Numbered from the stretch's first letter, positions 34,575 through 42,771 are shown. The stretch is DNA of 64,000 nucleotides from Hyphomicrobiales bacterium (GCA_900470445.1 UCAU01000012.1:78847-142846), one strand, 5' to 3'. Numbers and translations: made by a program. The notes: generated by a model from the sequence alone, not told the origin.

Positions 34575-35612
34575 ATGACCTATCGGGCCGATCCGGCACG
34601 CTATGACAGCATGCAATATCGCCATTCGGGCCGCTCGGGGCTCAAGCTGCCGGTCATCAGCCTGGGCCTATGGCAGAATTTCGGCGGTACGCGGGATTAT
34701 CCCGGCGCCATGGAAATCCTGGGTCATGCGTTCGACGCGGGTATTACCCATTTCGACCTGGCCAATAATTACGGCCCGCCCGCCGGCTCGTCCGAAGAGC
34801 TGTTCGGCCAGGTCATGGCGCGCGATTTCCGGCCCTATCGGGACGAGCTGATCATTTCCACCAAGGCCGGCTACAATATGTGGCCCGGCCCCTATGGCGA
34901 ATTCGGCAGCCGCAAATATCTGATCGCGAGCCTGGACCAGAGCCTCAAGCGCATGGGGCTCGATTATGTCGATATTTTCTATTCCCACCGCTACGATCCC
35001 AATACCCCGCTCGAGGAAACCATGGGCGCGCTGGCCCAGGTGGTGCGGCAGGGCAAGGCGCTCTATGTCGGGATTTCGAGCTATCCCGAGGCCGAAACCC
35101 GCGAGGCGCATCGGATTTTGAAGGAAATGGGCGTCGCCACCACCATCCATCAGCCCAGCTATTCCGTGCTCAATCGCTGGATCGAGAATGACCGCACCAT
35201 CGACGCCTGTGGCGAGCTGGGCATCGGCATCATCGCCTTCTCGCCGCTGGCGCAGGGCGTGTTGAGCGGCAAGTACAATACCGGCGCCAAGGAAGGCACC
35301 CGGGCGGCATCGAGCAATACGACGCTGCGCGCCAGCCATGTCGAGCCGCGCGTGCTGGAGGCGGTGGACAAGTTGGGCGCCATTGCCCGGGCGCGGGGCC
35401 AGTCCATGGTGCAACTGGCCCTGAGCTGGGCGTTGCGGCGCAAGGAAATGACCTCGGCGCTAGTGGGCGTGCGCACGCTCGATCAGCTCAAGGACAATCT
35501 GGGCGTGCTCAATAATCTGGAGCTGAGTGCGGACGAGATCGCGCAGATCGATGACGCGACCAAGGATGGGCAGATGGAGCTGCATCCCAGTCCGAAGGGG
35601 TGGTTGCGCTAG
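34575..35612 (+). CDS. Aldo/keto reductase, YghZ-like
   Basis: 345 residues. NADPH-dependent aldo/keto reductase of the L-glyceraldehyde-3-phosphate reductase (YghZ) type. (beta/alpha)8 barrel with catalytic Asp and Tyr in FDLANNYGPPAGSSEE, Lys in IISTKAGYNMWPG and His in YSHRYDPN. The QFG-like GEFGSRKYLIASLDQSLKRM helix and ALVGVRTLDQLKDNL cofactor region are intact. CAGGAGGA precedes the ATG. Usually detoxifies methylglyoxal-like aldehydes. Divergent from trhO. Confidence 0.92.
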   Translation: MTYRADPARYDSMQYRHSGRSGLKLPVISLGLWQNFGGTRDYPGAMEILGHAFDAGITHFDLANNYGPPAGSSEELFGQVMARDFRPYRDELIISTKAGYNMWPGPYGEFGSRKYLIASLDQSLKRMGLDYVDIFYSHRYDPNTPLEETMGALAQVVRQGKALYVGISSYPEAETREAHRILKEMGVATTIHQPSYSVLNRWIENDRTIDACGELGIGIIAFSPLAQGVLSGKYNTGAKEGTRAASSNTTLRASHVEPRVLEAVDKLGAIARARGQSMVQLALSWALRRKEMTSALVGVRTLDQLKDNLGVLNNLELSADEIAQIDDATKDGQMELHPSPKGWLR

Positions 35613-35641
35613 GGGCTTCTGCACTTCTGGCATGGGAGAGC

Positions 35642-35725
35642 GCAGTACCCCTCACCCTGATTATTCTTCTGGACGAAGAATAATCTGTCCCTCTCCCTCA
35701 AGGGGCGAGGGAGGGCCGGTGGTTA
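35642..35725. repeat. Intergenic palindromic repeat (REP-like)
   Basis: Contains GATTATTCTTC / GAAGAATAATC, a perfect 11-bp stem with loop TGGAC (35659-35685), inside a CCCTCACCC...CCCTCTCCCTCAAGGGGCGAGGGAG setting. The flanking CTCACCC/CCCTC-AAGGGG-GAGGGAG pattern recurs at 42642-42748. Probably a dispersed non-coding repeat; the stem may also stop transcription of the aldo/keto reductase and the convergent LacI gene. Confidence 0.65.
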
Positions 35726-35730
35726 GTTAG

Positions 35731-36780
35731 CTAGTCCCAATCAAACCGCGGCACGTCGAGCGCGGTGAGGGTGTCCGCGCTCTCCCCGCCGATCCTGCGC
35801 AGCAATAGCGTGCCCAGGCTGTGGCCAGCCTTGGTGAAATCCTCAAAGACCGTTTCGGCGCCCGGCTGGAACTGCGCGAAGAGTTGGGAAGCCTGTTTGG
35901 TGACCACGTGAGCCGATTGCCCGACCGTCTTGCCGGCTTCGTTCAGCGCACCGATCACCGCCAGCGCAGAAATCTCGGAGGCGCAGACATAGCCGTCGGG
36001 GCCGCCATCGGGGCGGCGGGCGCGTTTGGCGACATGGGTGCGGATGGCGTCGGTGGGGCTGCCCAGATTGATGTCGGCGGCAAATTCGTAGGCGATGCCG
36101 GCTTCCCCGGCCGCCCGGGCAATGCCGGCCTTGAGGTGTTCGGTATAGGTCAGGGCGCTGTCGGGCAGCACGATGGACACCAGCCGGCAGCCCTTCTGCA
36201 CCAGGCGCTTGACCGCTCCATAGGCAAAAGCCTCGTTGTCGAAATCCACCCAGGGATGGGCGTCGGGCCAGCGGCTGCGGCCATGGCTGATAAAGGGGAA
36301 ATCATTGTCGAGCAGGAAGCGGGCGCGCTCGTCATAGATTTCGGCCTTGGAGAAAATCACCCCATCGGCCATGCGATTGCGCACGATATGGCGGATCGGC
36401 TCCATCGGCGACACATTGCGGAACAGCGGGGTGATGACCAGGTGGTAGGGCGTGTTGCGCATCGCCTCGGTCAACCCGCTGACGATGGAGGTGCCAAAGC
36501 CGTAGATTTGTTCATCCGGCTCCAGCACCAGCGAGAGCACATTGGTGCGGCCGGTCTTGAGCCGCAAAGCGGCGCGATCTGGCAGATAGCCGATTTCGGC
36601 GGCCACCCTTTGCACCTTGTCGCGGGTGTCCTGCGCCAGCTCGGGCGCATTGTTGAGCGCGCGCGACACGGTGGTCACGGCAAAGCCGGTCAATTCGGCA
36701 ATGGTCTTGAGCGTCGGCTTGCCGGATGGCTTGACGCCCCGCTTGGCCGCCGGTTCGGCCGGCATATCGTCGTCAGGCAC
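35731..36780 (-). CDS. LacI family transcriptional regulator
   Basis: 349 residues. Helix-turn-helix KPTLKTIAELTGFAVTTVSR with hinge VQRVAAEIGYLPDRAALRL; ligand domain with RTNVLSLVLEPDEQIYGFGT, VIFSKAEIYDERARFLL, DFDNEAFAYGAVKRLV and VCASEISALAVIGALNEAG. The GTG at 36780 has AGAAGGGG 9 nt upstream; an in-frame ATG at 36819 has none. No sugar genes are adjacent, so targets are unclear. A perfect palindrome (36885-36899) lies about 105 nt upstream and could be its operator. Confidence 0.87.
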   Translation of the reverse strand: MPDDDMPAEPAAKRGVKPSGKPTLKTIAELTGFAVTTVSRALNNAPELAQDTRDKVQRVAAEIGYLPDRAALRLKTGRTNVLSLVLEPDEQIYGFGTSIVSGLTEAMRNTPYHLVITPLFRNVSPMEPIRHIVRNRMADGVIFSKAEIYDERARFLLDNDFPFISHGRSRWPDAHPWVDFDNEAFAYGAVKRLVQKGCRLVSIVLPDSALTYTEHLKAGIARAAGEAGIAYEFAADINLGSPTDAIRTHVAKRARRPDGGPDGYVCASEISALAVIGALNEAGKTVGQSAHVVTKQASQLFAQFQPGAETVFEDFTKAGHSLGTLLLRRIGGESADTLTALDVPRFDWD

Positions 36781-36884
36781 GCGGCACCCCTTCTGGCCAC
36801 CCTGGCGGGCAGCGATCATCTATCGGGGGCGGACATCACCAGATTGTCACGGCCACTGCAAGCACGGTGGTGGTGTCATGGCTC

Positions 36885-36899
36885 TGTCATAATATGACA
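36885..36899. promoter_or_regulatory. Perfect palindrome TGTCATAATATGACA
   Basis: Seven-bp arms (TGTCATA / TATGACA) around one A. The only clearly symmetrical site near the LacI gene start, so it may be its operator, although LacI sites usually have a CG centre. CATAAT within could also be a -10 element for a plus-strand leader. Confidence 0.45.
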
Positions 36900-37069
36900 A
36901 AACTACACCAGTTTTCGTTCTGCGCCCAAAGTCGAGTAGGCTTTTTTCAGAAATCGTCATTCTATGGCGTTGCCCGGGCTGGAAATCTGCCTCGAACGCT
37001 CCTATCTTGCCTTCACCGCTGGCAGAGCCCCGGCGGCCTTATCGTTCAACCCGCAGGAGAGGACTGAAG

Positions 37070-37177
37070 ATGACATCATCGAATACCTTCACCATCCATG
37101 CTGGCTGCGCGAATGTACGTATTTCCATGCAAGCCTCAAAACGCTGGCAACGGATCTGTCGCTCCAAACGAATGTGA
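37070..37177 (+). CDS. Possible 35-residue small ORF
   Basis: ATG preceded by CAGGAGAGGA (good ribosome site, 6 nt spacing) opens a frame of 35 codons (MTSSNTFTIHAGC ... SKRM) that ends in a basic stretch. No family recognised. The strong ribosome site is the only support, so a translated leader peptide upstream of the 73-residue gene is an option. Confidence 0.3.
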   Translation: MTSSNTFTIHAGCANVRISMQASKRWQRICRSKRM

Positions 37178-37299
37178 CCTCGTCACAACCTCGTCTCAAA
37201 TAACCGATAGAACCCCAGCGTTGCTGATTCACCCCGGTGGTCCACACGGACCAACCTCCAGGGTGGTGAACGAGTCGACGCCAAGTGGAGCATCCACTG

Positions 37300-37521
37300 A
37301 TGCAGGAAAACAGTCTAGATCGGGCCAAGGCCCACAAGCCTATCGTCATTGAAGTGGGCGGCGAGCCTTTGGGCGTCGTCGTGCCGCATGAAGCGGGTTA
37401 TCGCTTCCTCGCCGTTCGCCTGCCCGCTTTCGCTATCGATGGCCAGCAGTTCGAAACCGTCGAAAAGGCGCATTTTGCCGTGTCGCAGGCTGTCCGCAAG
37501 GGCAGCGCCGACGCGGCCTGA
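37300..37521 (+). CDS. Conserved-type small protein, unknown
   Basis: 73 residues, soluble, mixed alpha/beta, beginning MQENSLDRAKAHKPIVIEVG and ending FAVSQAVRKGSADAA. GTGGAG lies 9 nt before the ATG at 37300. It is followed by a rho-independent terminator, which supports a real single-gene transcript. Function unknown; the compact strands (GEPLGVVVP, FLAVRLPAF) suggest a small regulatory or accessory protein. Confidence 0.65.
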   Translation: MQENSLDRAKAHKPIVIEVGGEPLGVVVPHEAGYRFLAVRLPAFAIDGQQFETVEKAHFAVSQAVRKGSADAA

Positions 37522-37547
37522 ATTCAGCTTCACGAAAACTAAAAACA

Positions 37548-37581
37548 AAAAAGGCATTCCCATGAGCGGGAATGCCTTTTT
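37548..37581. terminator. Bidirectional rho-independent terminator
   Basis: AAAAAGGCATTCCC and GGGAATGCCTTTTT form a perfect 14-bp stem with a 6-nt loop, with A-run before and T-run after, so it can stop the 73-residue gene from one side and the small minus-strand operon from the other. Confidence 0.93.
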
Positions 37582-37588
37582 GTTTGCC

Positions 37589-37795
37589 TCAATCGTCATT
37601 GGTGGCGTTGAGGTCCTCGGGGCGCTTGCCCTCTTCGGCATCGTGAGCCGGGGGCGCATTGATCGCCGCCATGATGGCGTCCGTCAGGGCCGTGACATCG
37701 ACATTGCGCGCGTCCTGCCGGGCCAGTTCCCCCGCAATCGCGGCAATCAAGGTGTCGCGCAGCGGGGCGAGGTCATAATCGCTAGCCATTGCCAT
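37589..37795 (-). CDS. Small hypothetical protein
   Basis: 68 residues from the ATG at 37795 (or 66 from 37789). Helical N-terminal part (ASDYDLAPLRDTLIAAIAGE, DVTALTDAIMAAINAPP) and a disordered acidic tail. It overlaps the end of the upstream membrane-peptide gene, so the two are translationally coupled. No family recognised. Confidence 0.6.
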   Translation of the reverse strand: MAMASDYDLAPLRDTLIAAIAGELARQDARNVDVTALTDAIMAAINAPPAHDAEEGKRPEDLNATNDD

Positions 37796-37928
37796 CAATG
37801 GAAATCCCCTGTTCGTCCAGCCGAACCTCGACGCCGGGGCGGTTCTGCTGCTGATAGGTATAGATGGCAAACGCTACCACCGCGACCAGCAGGATGGCGA
37901 TCACGGCATAAAGACCATTGCGATTCAT
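37782..37928 (-). CDS. Small single-pass membrane protein
   Basis: 47-48 residues. One strongly hydrophobic helix (LYAVIAILLVAVVAFAIYTY, about 6-25) after a short N-terminus, then a short periplasmic or cytoplasmic tail (RPGVEVRLDEQGISIDGN). CCGGAG precedes the ATG at 37928. It overlaps the following gene, so both act together. Similar tiny membrane proteins are common in Rhizobiales but without assigned function. Confidence 0.7.
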   Translation of the reverse strand: MNRNGLYAVIAILLVAVVAFAIYTYQQQNRPGVEVRLDEQGISIDGNG

Positions 37929-38000
37929 GAAAACTCCGGACGCTTGACGCTTGTTGTTCAAACACAACGCGTTGGCGCCCAAGTGGTTCACTCCCTTGGC

Positions 38001-39137
38001 TTAGCTGACCCTCTGGCCCTCGCGCCAGACGCCATGCACGACGGGCAGTGGCCCAGCCCGGCGCACCCGCACCAGGTCCGCCCGCTTGCCGATGGCGATC
38101 TGCCCGCGATCCTCAAGCCCCGCCGCTTTGGCAGGATTGAGGGTGACCATGGCCAATGCCTGGGAGAGGCTGAGCCCCTTAACCCGTTCGGGTAGGATGA
38201 ACACCGCCTGCAACAGGGCAAATGGCACATAATCCGAACTCAGAATATCGAGGAGCCCGGCCCGCACCAGGTCGGTCGCCGAGATATTGCCCGAATGCGA
38301 CTTACCGCGCACCACATTGGGCGCGCCCATCAGGATGGCAAGGCCCGCATCATGGGCGGCAGCGGCTGCCGCGAGCGAGGTGGGAAATTCGGCAATGGCA
38401 ACGCCATCGGCCAGTGCCTCTTCGACATGAGCCAGCGTCGCATCATCGTGGCTCGCCAGCGGCAGGTTCATGGCACGCGACCGCTCGACCAGATGCCTGC
38501 GATTGGGTCCAGCATATTGCTCATGCCTGGCCAGTGCGGCGGCTAGATAGCGTTCCACTTCTTCCTGGGTCACGCCCAACTGCTTTTTATAAAACACCTT
38601 GTAGGTTTCCAGTGACGTGAACTGGCGCTGACCGGGCGTGTGATCCATCAGCGAAATCAGTCGCGTCGTCGGGTGATCTACAAAGCTCTCGAAGTGGTCG
38701 ATCACATCGGCGCTGGGCAGTTCGCAGCGCAGGTGGATGAGATGGTCGGCCCGCAGCCAATCCGCCGAGCGCGCATCCCGTACCGCGCCAACCAGGCGAC
38801 CGGCATGCTCGCGCATTTCGGGCATGTCGAGGTCCGAGCCGATCCGTATCGCGTCGAACACCGTGGTAATGCCCGAGCCGGCAATCTGCACGTCATGGGC
38901 ATGCAAGGAGGCCAAAGGATCCCAGAACACGCCGGGGCGGGGGCGATAATAGCTTTCCAATTGGTCGGTGTGGAGTTCGACGAGGCCCGGGATGAGGTAA
39001 TCGCCCGCGAAATCCTCGCCGGCCTGGCTGGGGCCGCTGTCGATTGCGGTGATCACGCCATCCGCGATGGCGACACTGCCCTCGATCACCTCGTCGGCCA
39101 GCACGATCCTGGCATTGCGCAAGACTTGCCCTTCCAT
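38001..39137 (-). CDS. phnM: PhnM-type amidohydrolase (phosphonate metabolism)
   Basis: 378 residues. Metal-dependent amidohydrolase that removes pyrophosphate from ribose-1-methylphosphonate-5-triphosphate in the C-P lyase pathway. Motifs: IPGLVELHTDQLESYYRPRP (metal site, HTDQLE), ITTVFDAIRIGSD, the lid-side SLMDHTPGQRQF, SHDDATLAHV, GAPNVVRGKSHSGN and LSSDYVPFALL. Nothing else of C-P lyase (PhnG-L) is in this window. The ATG shares one base with the stop of the DUF1045 gene (TGATG), so it is coupled to that gene. Confidence 0.92.
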   Translation of the reverse strand: MEGQVLRNARIVLADEVIEGSVAIADGVITAIDSGPSQAGEDFAGDYLIPGLVELHTDQLESYYRPRPGVFWDPLASLHAHDVQIAGSGITTVFDAIRIGSDLDMPEMREHAGRLVGAVRDARSADWLRADHLIHLRCELPSADVIDHFESFVDHPTTRLISLMDHTPGQRQFTSLETYKVFYKKQLGVTQEEVERYLAAALARHEQYAGPNRRHLVERSRAMNLPLASHDDATLAHVEEALADGVAIAEFPTSLAAAAAAHDAGLAILMGAPNVVRGKSHSGNISATDLVRAGLLDILSSDYVPFALLQAVFILPERVKGLSLSQALAMVTLNPAKAAGLEDRGQIAIGKRADLVRVRRAGPLPVVHGVWREGQRVS

Positions 39138-39832
39138 CAATCCTTGCCCCCCAGCGCAAATTCGGCGACGCGGCGGAACGGCCGGCCTTTCTCGGGCTCG
39201 ACGAAGAGCGACAGGCTATCGATCACCAGCTCATCGTCCAGTATGGGCGAGAACCAGGTCGTGGCGGCCTTGGCGATATCGGTGGCGTCTTCCGCGCTCA
39301 GCCGGTCGGTCAGCGTCATGTGGAACTGGAATTGCTCGAACACATAGGGGTAGCCATAGCCATCGAGCAGTTCCACCTGCCGCTCGGTCAGGCCCTTGCC
39401 GAGGCGGGCGGCGCGGTCCTTGACGCTCATCGGCGCGCGGAACACTTCGAAACTTTCCACCACATGGGCGGCGAAGTCCTGCAATTTTTCGCTGGAGTTT
39501 TCGGGAGTGAGCGCCAGAAAACCATCGAGCGACGCCAGCTTGAGCTTGCCGATAGAGAAGGGGGCATGCTCGGCGGTAAAGCTTGTGAGGGCGGCGCGCA
39601 GATTGGCTTCGGTGGCGCCATCGGCCAGCGCCATCGGCGCCTTGATCGTGGCGTGAAAGCCGTAGCGATTGGCCGATTGGGTGAGATTGAGCAGGCGTGA
39701 CCGATCGATCCCGGCGACGGGTCCATCAAACAGATCGCCATCGGCGGCGTCGCGGCCCAGCCAGGTTGCGGCGCGTTCCCACAGGCTCCCCGTGGCCGGA
39801 GGGGCAAAATAAATCGCGTATCGTTCAGTCAT
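39137..39832 (-). CDS. DUF1045 protein, 2H phosphoesterase fold (phosphonate-linked)
   Basis: 231 residues. Two HxT motifs in the right places, HATIKAP and HMTLTD, identify the 2H phosphoesterase superfamily, which acts on cyclic phosphates. This family (DUF1045) is known from phn operons, where a cyclic phosphoribosyl intermediate has to be opened. Start MTERYAIYF at 39832 with AGGGGC before it. Coupled to phnM (1-nt overlap). Plausible role: processing of phosphoribosyl cyclic phosphate. Confidence 0.85.
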   Translation of the reverse strand: MTERYAIYFAPPATGSLWERAATWLGRDAADGDLFDGPVAGIDRSRLLNLTQSANRYGFHATIKAPMALADGATEANLRAALTSFTAEHAPFSIGKLKLASLDGFLALTPENSSEKLQDFAAHVVESFEVFRAPMSVKDRAARLGKGLTERQVELLDGYGYPYVFEQFQFHMTLTDRLSAEDATDIAKAATTWFSPILDDELVIDSLSLFVEPEKGRPFRRVAEFALGGKD

Positions 39833-39973
39833 TTTTTTGCCCCTTTGCAATCAGCGCCCGCCAGCCGCTATCGGTATTCTATGTCCGTCGTTTGACAGCG
39901 CATAACTGGACAGCCCTAAATGGCTGCGCCACAAGTTGGCTACCCTTGGCCGTATCGAGTCGCAACCCAGCCC

Positions 39974-41227
39974 ATGGATCGCATCCTACTTCAATCGTTG
40001 TTTCAGGCGGCTGTCGCCAAGGCGCAACCCGCTTTGGCCGTGCGCCTCAACCTGCCACCCAAGCCGGTCGGGCGCACTCTGGTCATCGGCGCGGGCAAAG
40101 CCTCCGCGCAAATGGCCAAAGCATTTGAAGCGGCCTGGGACGGGCCGCTGAGCGGGCTGGTGGTCACGCGCTATGGCTATGGCGAGACCTGCGAGCGCAT
40201 CGAAATCGTCGAAGCGGCCCATCCCGTGCCCGACGAGGCGGGGTTCCTTGCGGCGCGGCGGATCATGGAGACGGTGTCTGGCCTGTCCGCCGATGATCTG
40301 GTCGTGGCGCTGATTTCGGGCGGTGGCTCCTCGCTGCTGCCCGCGCCGGCGCTGGGCCTGACGCTCGATGACGAGCAGGAGATCAATCGCACGCTGCTGG
40401 CTTCGGGCGCGCCGATCGGGGTGATGAACCTGATCCGCAATCAGTTCTCGACCATCAAGGGCGGGCGCCTGGCCGCGCACTGCGCGCCGGCCCGGGTGGC
40501 AACGCTGGTCGTGTCCGATGTGCCGGGGGATGATCCGGCCATTGTCGCCTCCGGCCCGACCATTGCCCTGCCCGGAACGCGCGAACTGGCGCGCAAATAT
40601 GCCAATCTTTATCGGCTCGAGCTGCCGCCAGCGGCGCAGGCGCTGCTGGCTGGCGAGGACAATCTTGCGCCCCTGCCCAGCGATCCGGTTTTCGCGCAAC
40701 ACACCGTACGCACCATTGCCTCGGCAGCCCTGTCACTGGAAGCGGCCGCCGACATTGCGCGGTCCCAAGGCATCGAAGCGGCAATCCTCTCAGATTCCAT
40801 CGAGGGCGAATCGCGCGATGTGGCGCAGGTGCACGCCGCCATGGCCCGCGAAATCGCCGTGCGCAATCGCCCCTTCAACAAGCCCGTCGTGCTGCTCTCG
40901 GGCGGAGAAACCACGGTGACGCTGCGCGGCAAGGGGCGGGGCGGGCGTAATGCCGAATTCTTGCTTGCCTTCGCCATCGCCATTGATGGCGTCGAGGGTA
41001 TTTCGGCCGTGGCTGCCGATACGGACGGGATTGATGGTTCGGAGGACAATGCCGGCGCCTTTGCCGATGGCGGCACCGCCACGCGGCTGCGCCATGCCGG
41101 TATCGACCCGCTGGTGGCCCTGGCCAACAACGACGCCTATTCTGCCTTTTCCGCCATTGGTGACCTGCTGGTCACCGGCCCGACCGGCACCAATGTGAAT
41201 GACTTCCGCGCAATCCTGATCCGATAG
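39974..41227 (+). CDS. Glycerate 2-kinase (MOFRL family)
   Basis: 417 residues. Phosphorylates D-glycerate to 2-phosphoglycerate with ATP in the cytoplasm. Domain 1 (DUF4147) has VIGAGKASAQMAKAFE, VTRYGYGET, ISGGGSSLLPAP and NLIRNQFSTIKGGRLA; the C-terminal MOFRL domain has VLLSGGETTVTLRGKGRGGR and TDGIDGSEDNAGA. The start at 39974 matches the family N-terminus (MDRILLQSLFQAA); an in-frame ATG at 39920 adds 18 non-conserved residues. Glycerate is a common end product of aldarate breakdown, so this fits the uronate genes at the other end of the window. Confidence 0.92.
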   Translation: MDRILLQSLFQAAVAKAQPALAVRLNLPPKPVGRTLVIGAGKASAQMAKAFEAAWDGPLSGLVVTRYGYGETCERIEIVEAAHPVPDEAGFLAARRIMETVSGLSADDLVVALISGGGSSLLPAPALGLTLDDEQEINRTLLASGAPIGVMNLIRNQFSTIKGGRLAAHCAPARVATLVVSDVPGDDPAIVASGPTIALPGTRELARKYANLYRLELPPAAQALLAGEDNLAPLPSDPVFAQHTVRTIASAALSLEAAADIARSQGIEAAILSDSIEGESRDVAQVHAAMAREIAVRNRPFNKPVVLLSGGETTVTLRGKGRGGRNAEFLLAFAIAIDGVEGISAVAADTDGIDGSEDNAGAFADGGTATRLRHAGIDPLVALANNDAYSAFSAIGDLLVTGPTGTNVNDFRAILIR

Positions 41228-41236
41228 GAGGGAGTT

Positions 41237-41596
41237 ATGGCAAAAACGACTGGCATTGGCGGATTTTTCTTCCGGTCTCATGATACTCCGGCGCTTGCCG
41301 CTTGGTATGAAAAGCATCTGGGCGTGACCGAACTCTGGAACCAGGATGCCGGGCTCACCGTCTTCGCGCCGTTCAAGCAGACCAGCACCTATTTTCCGGC
41401 CGACAAGCAATGGATGATCAATTTCCGCGTCGATGACCTGGATGGCATGATGGCGCAGTTGCGGGCCGAAGGCATTGCCGTCGAGACGCGGCCGGACGAG
41501 TGGGACACGCCCGAGACTGGACGCTTTGCGCGCATTCACGATCCCGAGGGCAATCAGATCGAACTCTGGGAGCCTTCGGAGCCACAGCCGCAATAA
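41237..41596 (+). CDS. VOC (glyoxalase-like) family protein
   Basis: 119 residues. Single VOC module: FFFRSHDTPALAAWYEKHLG, RVDDLDGMMAQLRAEG, RFARIHDPEGNQIELWEP with the typical Glu ligand in the last block. AGGAGGG right before the ATG. Ten nt after the glycerate kinase gene and probably in one transcript with it. No substrate can be named. Confidence 0.87.
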   Translation: MAKTTGIGGFFFRSHDTPALAAWYEKHLGVTELWNQDAGLTVFAPFKQTSTYFPADKQWMINFRVDDLDGMMAQLRAEGIAVETRPDEWDTPETGRFARIHDPEGNQIELWEPSEPQPQ

Positions 41597-41683
41597 AAAT
41601 CATACTTTTATGGCGACAGACCTTGGCGGTCTGCCCGGTCTCTGCTCTAAACACCCCGCAAAAAGCGGCTCGGGGAAATCGAC

Positions 41684-42622
41684 ATGGCCAAACGCAAAAT
41701 CGCTGTTATCGGTGTAGGCAAGATTGCGCAGGATCAGCACCTGCCGGTTATCGACAGGTCCGAAGATTTCGAATTGGCGGCGACGGTGTCGACGCGAGGC
41801 CTGGGCCATAATGGCCTGCCCGTGTTCAAGACCCCGGCCGAGCTTTACGAAGCCCTGCCCGAGGTGTCGCTGGTCTCGATCTGCACCCCGCCCGGCATCC
41901 GCCATCAATATGTCCGCGAGGCGCTCGAGGCGGGCAAGGACGTGATAATGGAAAAGCCGCCCACCACCACGATTTCCGAACTGGACGATCTGGTCGCCTA
42001 TGCCGGAAGGCTGGGCCGTGTGCTCTACCAGACCTGGCATTCCCAATATAACGCCGCGGTCGATCGCACCCGCGATATCCTGGCTGAAAGCGGCGTCAAA
42101 TCGGTGCGCATCGACTGGCGCGAAAGCGTGCGCAAATGGCATCCGGGACAGGATTGGGTGTGGGAGCCCGGCGGTTTCGGCGTCTGCGACCCGGGCATTA
42201 ATGCCATGTCGATCTTCACCAAGGTCATGCCCTTCCCGGTCTTCGTGGAATCGAGCAAGCTGACCTTCCCAGCCAACCGGCAAACCCCGGTCGATGTCGA
42301 AATCGTCTTCAAGTCCGGCCAATTGCACAAGCCCAGCCTCTCGGCCGGGTTCAACTGGCTCGAAGAGAGCGGAGAAATCTGGACCATCCGCTTCGAGACC
42401 ATGGCTGGCGATGTGCTCAAGTTGGAAAATGGCGGCCGCAGCCTGCGCGTCAATGACGAGCTGGTGCTCCAGCATGGTGACGAGGAATATGGCCTGATGT
42501 ATGAGCGCTTCGCGACCCTCTTGGATCGGCACGAAACCGATGTCGATGCCGCGCCCTTGCGGCTGATGGCAGATGTGTTCTTGCTGGGTGCGCGGGTGAA
42601 TGGGCCGGCGTTTGAGTGGTAG
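41684..42622 (+). CDS. Gfo/Idh/MocA dehydrogenase, sugar 1-dehydrogenase type (galactose/arabinose)
   Basis: 312 residues. N-terminal Rossmann GVGKIAQDQHLPVI, EKPPTTTISELDDLV (the EKP catalytic lysine) and C-terminal domain with HSQYNAAVDRTRDIL, GGFGVCDPGINAMSIF. The WHSQYNAAVD and GGFGV-DPGINAMS blocks are those of L-arabinose/D-galactose 1-dehydrogenases (Azospirillum/Pseudomonas non-phosphorylating pathway). Makes the aldonolactone with NAD(P). An upstream hairpin-like AGACC/GGTCT element lies at 41620-41634. Followed by a repeat region. Confidence 0.83.
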   Translation: MAKRKIAVIGVGKIAQDQHLPVIDRSEDFELAATVSTRGLGHNGLPVFKTPAELYEALPEVSLVSICTPPGIRHQYVREALEAGKDVIMEKPPTTTISELDDLVAYAGRLGRVLYQTWHSQYNAAVDRTRDILAESGVKSVRIDWRESVRKWHPGQDWVWEPGGFGVCDPGINAMSIFTKVMPFPVFVESSKLTFPANRQTPVDVEIVFKSGQLHKPSLSAGFNWLEESGEIWTIRFETMAGDVLKLENGGRSLRVNDELVLQHGDEEYGLMYERFATLLDRHETDVDAAPLRLMADVFLLGARVNGPAFEW

Positions 42623-42641
42623 GCTCTGATATCGAGGCTCT

Positions 42642-42748
42642 CACCCCCACCCTTGATCCCTCCCCACAAGGGGGAGGGAGACGATGGAACTGAGGGGGTG
42701 GTTCTAGCGCATCCCTCCCCTTGATGGGGAGGGAATGAGGGTGGGGTG
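42642..42748. repeat. REP-like inverted repeat
   Basis: Left arm 42642-42665 (CACCCCCACCCTTGATCCC...) and right arm 42726-42748 are imperfect complements of each other. Inside are a second small stem (CCTCCCC-ACAA-GGGGGAGG). Shares the CTCACCC/CCCTCCCC-AAGGGG-GAGGGAG style with the repeat at 35642-35725, so it is a dispersed family. It lies between convergent genes. Confidence 0.65.
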
Positions 42749-42771
42749 GCGTGAGCCACAGAACCCGTCTG

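Larger units (their letters stand above)
36781..37299. other. 519-nt intergenic region
   Basis: Between the LacI gene and the 73-residue protein gene. It contains a perfect palindrome at 36885-36899, an AT-rich stretch (36895-36965), a possible 34-residue frame (37070-37177) and a GC-balanced region (37200-37290) with GGTCCACACGGACC, a hairpin of 5-bp arms. I see no longer gene. A leader RNA is possible; no known riboswitch family was recognised. Confidence 0.4.

Noticed and set aside
33251..34606. 451-codon plus frame opposite the LysR and TrhO genes
   Set aside because: Antisense shadow spanning two unrelated genes.
36964..37203. 79-codon frame in the long intergenic region
   Set aside because: No ribosome site, no conserved pattern, and it overlaps a better-supported short frame; not called as a gene.
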